A stretch of DNA of 64,000 nucleotides. Source: Zoroaster sp. YZ-2022 (taxonomy: Eukaryota; Echinodermata; Asteroidea; Forcipulatida; Zoroasteridae). The stretch is taken from NCBI GenBank assembly GCA_029582265.1, contig CM055831.1:930001-994000 (forward strand), in the 5' to 3' direction. Below the pieces are notes generated by a model. It ran no database searches. It was not told the origin of the DNA and saw only the letters and a program-made list of their open reading frames with translations. The position numbers and the translations under genes are program-made. Shown here piece by piece: positions 1 through 10,236 of this stretch (the stretch's first letter is position 1; the number at the start of each line of letters is the position of its first letter).

Positions 1-195
1 AAATCACAAAATCTAAACAAATATTTTGCACGCAGCTTAGTGTCAGTCCTTCATATCCAATATTCATCCACATTTTTTGCTTAATCTGCCACTTTACATC
101 CGTTTTGTGAAACAAATTGATAGATTTTGAATTAGTGGTCTTTACATTTCCATGAGACTTCTTTATACAGTCTTAAACAATATTTCCTTGGATCT
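1..195 (+). pseudogene. AHI1-like intron remnant fused to TRIM-A
   Basis: This stretch matches the intron just upstream of AHI1-like exon C in the other units (for example about 62750-62944). It stops abruptly at the sequence ggatct, a few bases before exon C would begin, and continues directly into TRIM coding sequence of the opposite strand. Exons C and D, the 3' intergenic block and most of a TRIM gene (about 3.2 kb relative to the unit at 17-20 kb) are missing. Seen directly; deletion by recombination is inferred. Confidence 0.75.
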
Positions 196-773
196 TCCCT
201 TTTTACCTTTGCTATTATCTTAGCTGCTTTGTCATGAACCTCTGTCATGATCCCTGTTACTTTCTTTCCAAATTCCTGCTTAGCTTGAGATGATACTGCT
301 AATGAATATTCAAATGCCTTGATTTCTCTCTTAAACTCTGGGAAGACATCTTTCATCAACTGCCTGCGTTCAAGAGCAGCTGTGTCATAGTCAATATAGT
401 GGTGTTCAGGTTTAGGGTGGTCAATGACAATACAATCTCGACAGATCAACTTTTCACACTTCACGCAATAAAACCGATTAATTTCTCCCTTGTGTTTTTG
501 ACATCTTGACTCATCCTCTAGTGATGAGACCTCTTCTAGGAGACCCTCTAAATAGAAATTGGTTTTTAGGCCAGTAACCCCCTCCTTAGGAAGTTGTGTC
601 TCTCGTCGACACACTGGGCAGGGCATCTGTTTCGCATCATTGTAGTATTCCACCAGACACTTCTCACAGAAACTGTGGAGGCAGTCTAATGCTTTTGGTT
701 TTGTGTATCTGTCCTGACAGATACTGCATTGCAGATGATTCTCACTGATTGTCTTCAATGCTGCAGAAGCCAT
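196..773 (-). pseudogene. TRIM copy A, truncated RING/B-box fragment
   Basis: This is the N-terminal part of a TRIM protein. The start codon is at 773, directly after the splice-like AG used by all copies. It keeps the C3HC4 RING (LQCSICQDRY, then PCPVCRRE), the B-box2 cysteines and histidines, and the start of the coiled coil. About 11 residues between RING and B-box are missing in frame relative to the other copies; the deleted segment is bounded by short direct repeats (ctctagtg/ctgtagtg). At about 195 the reading frame runs into AHI1-like intron DNA and stops at 132, so the propeller is absent. A RING-B-box fragment could act as a dominant-negative if expressed, but nothing in the sequence shows expression. 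Most likely a recombination relic. Confidence 0.85.
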
Positions 774-1129
774 CTGTTGAAATGAAAATCTAGAAATAAT
801 CATTAGTATCGATCATTTTTGTGTACAACTTCATCAAAATAGTCTTCACTGCAAATAGGCAAAAAATAAATTGTTGTTACATAATTTTCAAACAACAAAA
901 ATATCCACAATTATTTTATCACATATACATGTATGATGACCATGTAATTATGTTGCTCGGGTTTTATGAAATTTTCATGGGTTTGGTTGTGAAAACACAT
1001 GTAGTTTACTTAAGGAAATGTAAATTGGTTTCTGATCATAGGTCGGCTTCAAAATTGGTGCAGTGACGCTTTTTTTTTTTTTTAATCTTTTTTTTCCCTT
1101 TTATTTTTGCCAACCGGCGAAGTGCGTGA

Positions 1130-2790
1130 TACATGTATACACAGTTACTGGAACCAGACCAAATTTTCCATAGAAGAAGAATGATAGCTAAGAGATGCCT
1201 CACATATTGGACAAACATTCATACCCCTATGTGGAAAAGTCATTTAAAACACAGCACAGAATTCAATCAATCCAGCAATTTTGGCTGCAATTGGACATAG
1301 CAAATAAAAAAAGAAAATTAAAAATACTAACGCACATGTCTGATGCAACGCAGGAGGAGACCAAAAACCAGAGACTTTTTTTGGTTTGGCCTAAAGTAAG
1401 ATCCTTAAACTTGATTTGTTGATCATCCAAGTGTGGAAGTGGGAGAATGAACAATTGCAATGCTCAATGAGTTCAGAAACTCAGCCCTGCTGATCAGAAG
1501 TTGATTAATGTATCCCCTTCAGAAATAACTAAAAACATCAGAAATAATGATATAGTTCCCTCCAATATTTGTTACCTTGATTTGTTGTAGTTATTGAAGC
1601 CAACGTCAGACAGAAATGAAGAGAAATGTAGTTAACTTACTTTCTGATGCAGACATAGTGTTAAATGTTGCAAACCTCAGGGCGGTTCCCATTAAAATGG
1701 CGATCGGCCACGTCACCAATATTTAGGTTCATGTCTTTGATATGTCAAGGAGCATTGAACCATGGAGACAAAACCTTGGAGCCTTGTACACCTTTATACT
1801 CTTTGTGGTGATTGTTAACAAAGAAACGATAGCTGAGAAACATGAAGGGGTCTTCTTATGGTTATGATGTAATATATTACTTGATGGGATATACTTGCAT
1901 TTATAATCTCTCTATACCACATTATATAGATGATAGGTGCTCTTCATTTTCATAAGAACCGTGAATCTTACAAGATTAAAGTAAGATCCTTACCAACTTG
2001 ATTTGTTGATCATCTAAATTGTACAATCAACAATTGCAATGGCTCAACGACTACCGGTACCACATTATGTAGATGATAGGGGCTCTTCATTTTCATAAGA
2101 ACCATGAATCTTACAAGATTAAAGTAAGATCCTTACCAACTTGATTTGTTGATCATCCAAATAGTACAATCAACAATTGCAATGGCCAAGTATATGATAC
2201 ATGTATACACAGTTATTGGAACCAGACAAAATTTTCCATACAAGAATTCGAAGAATAGTGGCTAAGAGATGCCTCACTTATTGGGCAAACGTTCATACGC
2301 CTATGTGGAAAAGTCATTTAAAACACAGCACGACAGAATTCAATCAATCCAGCAATTTTGGCTGCAATTGGACATGGCAAATAAAAAAATAAAATAAAAA
2401 ATGCTAACGCACAGGTCTGAGGCAACGCAGGAGGAGACCAAAAACCAGATACTTTTTTGGTTTGGCCTAAAGTAAGATCCTTAAACTTGATTTGTTAATC
2501 ATCCATTCCAAGTGTGGAAGTGGGAGAATGAACAATTGCAATGCTCAACGAGTTCAGAAACTCAGCCCTGCTGATCAGAAGTTGATTAATGTATTCCCTT
2601 CAGAAATAACTAAAAATATCAGAAATAATGATATATTTCCCTCCAATATTTGTTACCTTGATTTGTTGTAGTTATTGAAGCCAACGTCAGACAGAAATGA
2701 AGAGAAATGTAGTTCATTTACTTTCTGATGCAGTCAAAGTGTTAAACATTGCAGACTTAGGGGCAGTTCCCATCAAAATGGCGCTTGGCA
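1130..2790. repeat. Local direct duplication (about 0.6 kb, two copies)
   Basis: The copies are about 1130-1715 and 2195-2790. Both contain the run acacagtta.tggaaccaga, the segment ending in ttgatttgttgtag, and the leader-exon motif. They differ by scattered substitutions and small indels, so the duplication is not very recent. Single copies of the same block lie upstream of TRIM-D (about 30780-31350) and TRIM-F (about 55920-56500), which shows that the duplication is specific to this unit. Confidence 0.75.
1641..1705 (-). promoter_or_regulatory. Candidate TRIM-A leader exon and promoter motif
   Basis: On the - strand the exon ends at a GTAAGT donor (complement of 1635-1640). The motif aaaatggcg is at 1694-1702. 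See the TRIM-C leader entry for the reasoning. It would serve a truncated gene. Confidence 0.4.
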
Positions 2791-3159
2791 AACAAGTCAT
2801 GTCACTAGTACTAGTCATTGTAGCGGTACGCCTTGCACAAGTCTAATCTATGTATCCCAGCATGTATCACTCATAACATGGCCGCTTACATGCCTGTATG
2901 TGAACTCGTGTTACTATAATAAAGCTTGACTAGCGTTCAACATAACGGTGTCTACAACATTCTTTAGTCATGTTCATGTCTAGGATACTATGTAAAAGAG
3001 CATTGAACCATGCAGACAAAACCATGGAGCTGAAACCATGGTGACAAAAACCATGGAGACAGAACCATAGAGCTGAAACCTTTATACTACACATTGTATT
3101 TGTGGTGAATGTTAACAAAGAAACGCTAGCTCACAAATAGAAGGTGACTTCTCATAATT

Positions 3160-3524
3160 ATAATAATAATAATAATAATAATAATGTGTGGACTTATATA
3201 GCGCACGTATCCACCAACTAAGTGGTGCTCAAGGCGCATTATATCATTACCCCTGCTCATAAGGCTCATAAATCATTCCTGAAACCATCTCAGCTCCCTG
3301 GCCTGGGGAGTATACAGCTCAAATGCTGCCATTACAGCGCATATAGGGCTAATCAACCAACTCTGCCCTCACAGGTACCCATTTAACCCTTGGGTGGAGA
3401 GAAGCAATTATGGTTTAGTGTCTTGCTCAAGGACACAAGTGTCACGGCCGGGATTCGAACCCACATTCTGCTGCTAACACCAGAACTTGAGTCCGGTAAG
3501 CTGAGACCGCTCAGCCACATATGT
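3160..3524 (-). mobile_element. tRNA-derived SINE
   Basis: Read on the - strand, this starts with a tRNA-Leu/Ser-like head. It has an A box (TGGCTGAGCGG, complement of 3507-3517) and a perfect B box (GGGTTCGAATCCC, complement of 3450-3462). A conserved body follows (aagacactaaaccataattg), then a tail of gcgctatataagt and an ATT-triplet run at 3160-3183. These are the hallmarks of a pol III SINE mobilised by a LINE with a triplet-repeat tail. It is inserted in the TRIM-A flank and no other full copy is in the window. Confidence 0.85.
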
Positions 3525-3783
3525 GTTAATGTACAGGATTTATTCTTGCATTTACAATCTCTCTATACCACATTATATAGATGACAATGGCCTCTTCATT
3601 TTCATAAAAACCACTAAAGATTTCCTTAGTTGGGATAATATGCCTAAACTTGATTTGTTGATCATCCAAGTTGTAGAATCAACAATTGCAATGGCTCAAC
3701 GACTTCAGTTACCGATCGTCCCAGCTGATCAGAAAGTGTCTGTTGTGACTGAGTTGTATAAGTCTATTTAATCCCCTTAACCT
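3525..3783. other. Third copy of the flank duplication
   Basis: This stretch resembles the blocks at 1908-2047 and 2058-2186 (ctctataccacattata, then caacaattgcaatggctcaacga). An 82-codon open frame (3523-3771) crosses it and includes the segment PADQK that recurs, in various states of decay, in the other TRIM flanks. No known domain is recognised and coding status is doubtful. Confidence 0.4.
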
Positions 3784-4140
3784 CTTTTTTTTACTTTTTT
3801 TTTTTACTGTCAGTCACCCCAAACAAGGCCAAAAAGCCACTAGAGTGTAAGGGGTTACATTTGCGATAACATCCACCATTTAAGCAAGATTACATTTGTT
3901 GATATTTTTCTTAAACTTAAATAGATCGTAAGTTGGTGGAAAACAATCAGCAGGAAAGTTGTTCCATTGTAATGCTGTTCTAGGGAGGAAGCTATCCAAA
4001 TGGAACTTACTCTTGATTTTTCAATTCCAAAAAGGGCATATTCTGAGCACCTAGATTAACTTGGATTCTTTCCAATTCTGTTTTATGAAGAATTTAGGCA
4101 TGAAGCATGTACTGAAATACATGTCCGCATAGTTTAGAAA
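3784..4140 (-). mobile_element. LINE 3' end fragment, antisense
   Basis: On the - strand this encodes the C-terminal tail of a non-LTR retrotransposon ORF2 (HLDSFLPRTALQWNN...), ending at a TAA (complement of 3880-3882). A short 3' UTR and a T-rich stretch (the complement of an A-rich tail) follow at 3784-3808. The motif F-x-P-R-T-x-x-x-W-N-x-L/F-P is typical of the extreme C-terminus of CR1/jockey-type reverse transcriptases. It is 5' truncated. The same LINE lies in the opposite orientation upstream of TRIM-B, -C and -E. Confidence 0.75.
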
Positions 4141-4246
4141 CTTAGCCCAAGAATATACCTTTTTTTAAGGACTTCTTTAAAGTTTATTTTTTTAGCATTC
4201 ACAACTTTCCAAATAGCTTATTAATCTCTTGATGTAGATCTGTTTT

Positions 4247-4497
4247 CACATTGTGACAAGGTTCACCTTTCACTAATATTAACATATATATTTGTTTCAC
4301 ATTGTGACAAGGTTCACCTTGCACTAATATTAACATGTATATTTGTTTCACATTGTGACAAGGTTCACCATCCACTAATATTAACATGTATATTTGTTTC
4401 ACATTGTGACAAGGTTCACCTTCCACTAATATTAACATGTATATTTGTTTCACATTGTGACATTTCTTCACCATTCACTAATATTAACATAATACTA
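4247..4497. repeat. 51-bp tandem repeat, about 5 copies
   Basis: The unit begins cacattgtgacaaggttcac and contains ccactaatattaacat. The period is 51 bp, so the antisense strand gives an apparent 17-residue protein repeat; that ORF is a by-product of the period. Other units have a single copy (for example 12366, 21687, 41965, 56650), so this is an expansion private to this unit. Confidence 0.85.
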
Positions 4498-4666
4498 TAT
4501 TAACATGTTTCAATCCTTGTCTAACCATTTTACCTCCAAATCATTCTTTGGTTTTGGTTGTTCTGTAACTTCTAACAACATTGATTTCTTTATTGTGTTC
4601 TTCATAAAGGGCTCTCATTAATCATTTTATTATCTATAAATCAAATATGTATCACCTGTGGTTTTT

Positions 4667-4725
4667 GCTATTTTGATGGCAACATTTGCTATTTTGATGG
4701 CAACATTTGCTATTTTAACGGACAA
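4667..4725. repeat. 21-bp tandem repeat, about 3 copies
   Basis: The unit is gctattttgatggcaacatt. It is present in every unit with a different number of copies (12548-12670, 21870-21995, 33260-33296, 42146-42268, 56826-56862). Confidence 0.8.
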
Positions 4726-5675
4726 CCAATCTGAACACTCTATTTGACGAAATGATAAGCGTACCGCGTATTTCAGAATGCGTGTGACACGCGCGTGCAG
4801 TGTGATACTATCACAAAATAGTGGTCACCGGATTATATCTGTTGATTATTCTAAGTATAGATACATTTGCCCAATGGTATACTCTCCCTTAAATAACAAA
4901 TAAGAAGTTTTACATGTCCTATTTCAGATTTCCTTCCTAGCGAATCGGTCAGCAAAAGAGGTGCGTAGTCTAGGCATGTCCATGGGAGGTACAGGATGGA
5001 CACCACCCAGGGCATACTTCCCATGAGCTTCCACACCAAGTATTGCCCTACAAGCTGTAAGTTCAATTAAAAGAATTTTGTTATTAGAATATAAATAAAA
5101 AACATTTTATAATTCATTGATTATTGTTATCATGTTATTATAATTTAAACATATCATTTTTATATTGATTACAGAGTACAACTTTTTCTCCAAGCCAATT
5201 ATAATACTGTTCTCTTTATAATTCACAACAATTTGAAACTTTGTCAGTTTTGATTTAAAAAATGGTAATTTTTCTTTTGAATTCCAATGGCCCACGGAGT
5301 CAGGAAGGCACAGCCAACTTCACATTCAACCCACCGCTGTCACAGAAGACCGACCACCGCCGTGTGTTGGCGCTCTAAGACTACACTGCCCAACGATCAG
5401 ATGAACTCAACCTCACAGGGTGACTGGATATCAGTGCTTCATGAAGCCAACGAGAATTGGTGGATGGGACAACTGGATAATGGACAGCAAAGATACTTCC
5501 AAGCAAACTACGACACTCATGAATGTAAGAGTGGGGGAGCGGGGGGTCAGGAGGGGAGGGAAGGGGTGAGATGGTATCGTTGGCTTAGTTCTGAATAATC
5601 CTTTATCTATAGTTAACCTTTGGCTATAAAAGGACATGATGTTTAGGATCTTTTGTAAATGAACCTATGTGTTAA

Positions 5676-5875
5676 AGGAACAGTATCGCCATGATCAAAG
5701 CGACTTTAAACAGGGCATGGAATCGGTGTCCTAGTTTAAGATGTGACTGAAAATTACTGGCTCATTTATGCAAAGGCAACGGTAATATGACCTTATCATG
5801 TGAGGTATTATTTTCAGTCAATCTAAAACTAGCACTCTGATTCCATGCCCTGTTGTTCAAGACGACATAGTCCCT
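5676..5875. mobile_element. TTAA-flanked palindromic MITE (type 1)
   Basis: This is a 200-bp element flanked by TTAA on both sides. Its long imperfect inverted repeats include caacagggcatggaatc near one end and gattccatgccctgttg near the other. The ends read AGGAACAGTATCG and ..CATAGTCCCT. TTAA target sites fit piggyBac or Kolobok superfamilies. It lies in the intron after the SH3 exon, at the same place as in the other units, so it was present before amplification. Confidence 0.75.
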
Positions 5876-6409
5876 TTAAGTATGGATGCATTTACAGACA
5901 TTTTACCAAAAGTGTATAATGACTTTAAATCAATATCTCAATGAGAAAAGAAAAACATCATTTTATAGCAAGTTATTTATCAATTACAAACATTTTATTA
6001 TATACACCATCAACATTTTTGTTTACAAATTTATACTTTTGTTAAGGCATTGTGTCACAATTTTATTTGGATTGATGTGCTTAAAGTTTTCTAAAATATC
6101 CGTCCAGTTAAAACAAAGTACATTTGTAAGGATTTCCTGATATAAAATACATTCAGTTTGTTGCATAAGGCCCATTTATTGATATTGCCCAAAAATGTTA
6201 ATTCAAGCGTTCTCTGCATTATCGTAAGGACATTTGTGGCATGATATTTATCAAGACACCACTAATGGTATTTATTTCCCACTCACTGCGAAGTGTGTGC
6301 ACAGTTAGGGACATGTGCACAGAATGCAGGAATAACAGCGAATGATGGGTAAATCTTATAGGAAAATCCCACTAATTTTGTTTGACAAACTTTGACTACC
6401 GTGCAAAAC

Positions 6410-6528
6410 TATGAATTGTGTGCTTCAGTACTTGTCTAAGGTCTCTTTATATGAATTGTGTGCTTCAGTACTTGTCTAAGGTCTCTTTATATGAATTGTG
6501 TGCTTCAGTACTTGTCTAAGGTCTCTTT
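6410..6528. repeat. 40-bp tandem repeat, 3 copies
   Basis: The unit is atgaattgtgtgcttcagta followed by cttgtctaaggtctctttat. There are three copies here, two at 15819-15899, two at 36073-36152 and three at 61556-61678. Confidence 0.85.
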
Positions 6529-6699
6529 GTTAACTGATTTTGTACATTTGCGTAGTCAATTTCTAATTCATGTGAGAGTAAATATTATGTTTCTTGTGCA
6601 TATATTGCTGTGTATTTACCACCAAATGTTGACTTTCTGCATTATAAAAAGGTCACATGAAAAGGGTGTTAATCCTTTCATATGATCCCACCATTCATA

Positions 6700-6877
6700 A
6701 AATACAATTCATTGTAGCATTCAGTAAATACAATTCATTGTAGCATTCAGTAAATACAATTCATTGTAGCATTCAGTAAATACAATTCATGGTAGCATTC
6801 AGTAAATACAATTCATTGTAGCGTTCAGTAAATACAATTCAATGTAGCGTTCCGTAAATACAATTCATTGTACCATT
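6700..6877. repeat. 26-bp minisatellite, about 7 copies
   Basis: The unit is taaatacaattcattgtagc plus attcag. It lies in the AHI1-like intron between exons B and C. Confidence 0.9.
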
Positions 6878-6911
6878 ATATGTTTTATAAAATATACAAA
6901 AGTGAAATTAA

Positions 6912-7114
6912 AGGGGCAGTATTGTCACAGGGCATGGAATCGGAGTGCTACTTTTAAAAATTAACTCATTGGACAGAAAATAATACCCCACAAGTCATAC
7001 CATTGCTGCTGCATAAATAAGCCAGTAATTTTCAGTCACTGTGTTCATCTTAAACAAGGACACTGATTCCATGCCCTGTTGAAAGTCTGCTCCAATCAAG
7101 ACGATAGTGTCCCT
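6912..7114. mobile_element. TTAA-associated palindromic MITE (type 2)
   Basis: It shares the gcatggaatc / gattccatgccctgtt inverted repeats with the type 1 MITE and starts after TTAA with AGGGGCAGTATTGTC. The 3' flank is TTTT rather than TTAA. Closely related copies are at 16281-16481 and 62211-62411. Confidence 0.7.
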
Positions 7115-8024
7115 TTTTCCCATTTAAATCTTACATTTGTGAAAATACTGAATGTACTTGAAGAGTTAACTGTTATACAAAGCATCATTATTTCTCATGA
7201 ACTTTTGCAAGACATTTAAAAAAATTTTTTTTCCACCAAATGAGGTGAACTCACTATAACTGGAGACAGTTTGTGCTCATTGAAAACAATCTTTGACTTT
7301 AAACACTAAGTGAATGTCATCATTTTCATTACACTTAAACCCCTACTTTTCTGTAAAGACAGAAGGTAAACATTTAACTAAATAATTTATATAAGAAATA
7401 ATAAGAAATGAATTTTCATTTTGAAGAATTCACAAAATCTAAACAAATACCGTTTTGTGAAACAAATGTATAGATTTTGAATTAGTGGTCTTTACATTTC
7501 CATGAGACTTCTTTGTACACTCTTAAACAATATTTCCTTGGATCTTTTCCCCAATTGCCCGGTTGGACCTCGGTCTGACAACTATCGGGGATGGGAAAAA
7601 GGAGGAACTACGTCCTGCCACAGCAAAGTCAGAGAAGGCCCTCGTGAGTCTGTTTGAAGCCAAGCGAGAGATGAAGGAGGAGATGGACACGAGTAAGACG
7701 TTAAGGATGGAGAGAGTCAAGTCCAAGCTGGCAACTGTCATGGTATGACTATCGCTTGATTGACTATTTCAGAAAATCCATAATGCATCTCAATAAAATA
7801 TGTCCATCCAGTATAGAGCTGTTATGACTGACTCTTATGATATATATACTGTGTTGGTACTATAGACATCTTTTTCATTGATCCGGATATTTTAGACAAT
7901 GTAAGTCTAAGTTAATCAACAAATAATTACAAAGAAATACACTACTTACATATTTTTTTTATTTCACTTTTTAAACCTCTTTAATCGATATCATCAAAAA
8001 GTTTACACATAAAGAAATACATAG

Positions 8025-8199
8025 AAGTAAGACCAATTGTGGTGACACCATGTGAAATTCTCTATTGAGTACTAATTAGTTTTGAAAGGAACTGGACATT
8101 TCGATCAGTATGCTCTGATCGTCTTCGAAAAGTTCTGTTTAGAACTAATTACTACTCAAGAGAGAATTTCACATGGTGTCACCGCAATTGGTCTTACTT
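8025..8199. repeat. Long palindrome upstream of exon D
   Basis: This is an inverted repeat of about 175 bp. The left arm begins aagtaagaccaattgtggtg and contains accatgtgaaattctct; the right arm ends with the complement (caattggtcttactt). The centre contains cgatcagtatgctctgatcg, itself a hairpin. Related palindromes are at 17392-17566, 27279-27485, 37310-37506, 46829-47032, 52481-52670 and 63499-63706. The tcgatcag/cgtttcga core resembles termini seen in Penelope-like elements, but I cannot confirm that family. Confidence 0.75.
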
Positions 8200-8522
8200 A
8201 TCGTCTTCACCATGCAAAGCTACAAGTTTTACCTAATCTGCTTTATAACAACCATATTTTATTCAATTGATTCAATTCAATATATTTAATTCATCCACAA
8301 AATTTTTATCAAAGCACATAATCTTAAGATTTATACAATAAATTTACAAATATACATTCAACTTGTTTTTACAGGACAGTAAAGATAGGCAGGGTACCCC
8401 TCTACCAGCAGACTATGATGACTAGCTCATTTACATTTACACCAGGGGGAACCACCCCTATGCATCAACCAACAATGAACACTTGGGGATCCACATTTGA
8501 TGCAACCCAGTACAAAACACAG

Positions 8523-9115
8523 GTATGTTGTTTTAGTTGTTAAGCTGTGGTTGTGACTAACGTTACCAGTAATGGAAATTTTGCTACAAATGTAACATCT
8601 GTGGTTGTGACTAGCATTACCAATAATGGCAAATTTACCACAAAAGTAACATTTGTGGTTGTGAATAACATTTGTCTACTACTGTGATACTGTGATACAG
8701 CACTCGTCCCAATGTGACGTGCGCTTGTAAGTCAGAGGAATTGGTTCCGTGTATATATGTATGTATGCATCTATTTTTACGCTTTTTTGGATCCCTCCTC
8801 ATGATCCTTTGCTTTCTCTTTTCCCTTTCCCTGTATGTGCGTGCGTGCGTGCATGCATCTATCTTTGATCAGGCATATGATATTTGATTCGTCTAATGGA
8901 AATTTAGGATATTTATTTTTTAATAATTTAAATAACTTTTTTGTGTGAGGTTTTGTTTCTTTTGACGTGTAACAAACGAATCATAACACGGTGATACAGT
9001 GGCATCAACACTCAAGATTCTTCATGAGATGTCTGTGTAACATCTTGATGAGGACATATTTCACCATTATGATGGTGATAAGGGAGATTGCCAGTCAGCA
9101 GCATGTTGGATTACA
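8523..9115. other. Convergent intergenic block, AHI1-like tail to TRIM-B
   Basis: No gene is seen. Next to exon D there are three tandem diverged copies of about 54 bp containing gtaacat.tgtggttgtga (8530-8680). A short gtgc run follows at 8838-8853. The tttatttt at about 8960 could supply a poly(A) signal for the - strand TRIM gene. Confidence 0.5.
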
Positions 9116-10205
9116 TCATATCATGTGATATGTCTTCACTGAGTTGCCGTCTGCTACTACCAGCTGATGCCCATCTGCAGTGAATGTGATTCCCCTGGGG
9201 TAGACCAGACCCTGATCTATACATGTCATGAATGTACCTTTATTGTCATAATGGTGAATATGACCAGTTTTATAATCGTCATTGTCCATTGCAATGTATA
9301 TGCCTGATCTGTCACAGCATACACCTCTGCAGTTTTGAACTTCCTGACCATTGATTGTTGGTTTGATTGTGAGTAATGAAGTACCATTGTTATCAACAAT
9401 GTCTACTTTATGTTGTTTACCACCACTGACTACAAGTTTGTTATTGATGTCAGTGGCCAAGAAGTAAGGTTTTGTTTTGACTGGCGTAATGTGAATGAGC
9501 GAGCCATCAGTGGGGCTGTGCTTGGTCACCATCATCCTCTTCACATCCCCTACTAAGATGTTACCATCATTATTTACTGATACACTCTGGAGGTCCACTG
9601 CTTTCTTACCTACCTCACTATGAGGCACTGTGTGGAAGTCAAAGGCAAGTGTACCATCATGGCTGTACATCTTGACATTGTTGGTGTCATCCACAACTGC
9701 TATGTGATTGTGTGTAGCTGCAGTGTCACGTGGACCTGGAAAAAGGGTTAAACTTATTATAAAAAATACAAAATAATTGTACTAAATAATGGTGAAAGTG
9801 TTGGGAGATACTACATGTAATGTAACACAATGTTGATGTGTATACAATGTACATGTGAATGTCAGCATTTGTGAATGCCTCATTAAACTTGATCACAAAT
9901 GCTTAATACAGGGTTTATCAATGTCGTCCTTCATCCATGTACAGTAAAGATATATTGCCTTTTATTTTTCTTAACTTTGCAAATTTCTTATTCTTTTTAA
10001 TCAGAACCATGATTTCACAATAATTAGGGATGCAGATGAATTTATTACATGCTTCTCACTAATCTTTTTGTGAATTCTGTCAATGTTCTGATTAAAAGAC
10101 AATTGAAAGAAATTACCATTAAAATCCCCCCCCCCCCCCCCCCCCAAATGGGCAATACACCAGCGCCTCGGATTAGGTTTCTAGATAGATGGCGCTTTAT
10201 AAGTT

Positions 10206-10236
<31 letters not shown>

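Larger units (their letters stand above)
804..3154. other. 5' flank of TRIM-A with internal duplications
   Basis: No gene is supported here. The stretch holds the TRIM-A leader region, poly-T tracts, and a local duplication in which about 1130-1715 is repeated at about 2195-2790. A shorter block of about 130 bp around 1908-2047 recurs at 2058-2186 and, more diverged, at 3566-3700. A second copy of the leader/ATGGCG motif therefore lies at 2775-2783. The tail at 3000-3090 has several accatgg-type short repeats. Confidence 0.6.
4928..8522 (+). pseudogene. AHI1-like 3' end, tail copy 1 (exons A-D)
   Basis: Exon A is 4928-5056 (tttcag acceptor, gtaagt donor). SH3 exon B is 5298-5524. Exon C is about 7561-7742 and exon D is 8375-8522. 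Exon B reads as an SH3 domain (ALYDY-type start, GDWISVL, ENWWMG, GQQ.YFQANY), but a frame change after NLT puts a stop in line, and here the YDY tyrosine codon is also a stop (ctctaagac). Exon A has an in-frame TGA. Exon C (GLTTIG, AKSEKALVSLFEAK, MERVKSKLATVM) is open but its acceptor AG is lost (ccccaatt). Joined in phase 0 to exon D it would end DSKDRQGTPLPADYDD and stop at 8423-8425. SH3 features and two AHI1 exons elsewhere in the array point to AHI1; this is inferred. Not functional. Confidence 0.7.

Noticed and set aside
4199..4474. Antisense frame with a 17-residue repeat
   Set aside because: By-product of a 51-bp tandem repeat; other units have one copy and no such frame.
4851..5066. 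Antisense frames over AHI1-like exon A (about 60-70 codons, recurring in each unit)
   Set aside because: They recur only because exon A recurs; there is no start context, splice structure or domain on that strand.
5298..5524. Programmed frameshifting in the SH3 exon
   Set aside because: No slippery site or downstream structure stands out, and the copies also carry independent stops and lost splice sites; pseudogene decay is simpler.
7523..7741. Antisense frame over AHI1-like exon C
   Set aside because: Shadow of the sense exon, which has splice sites and an acidic-basic helical composition.
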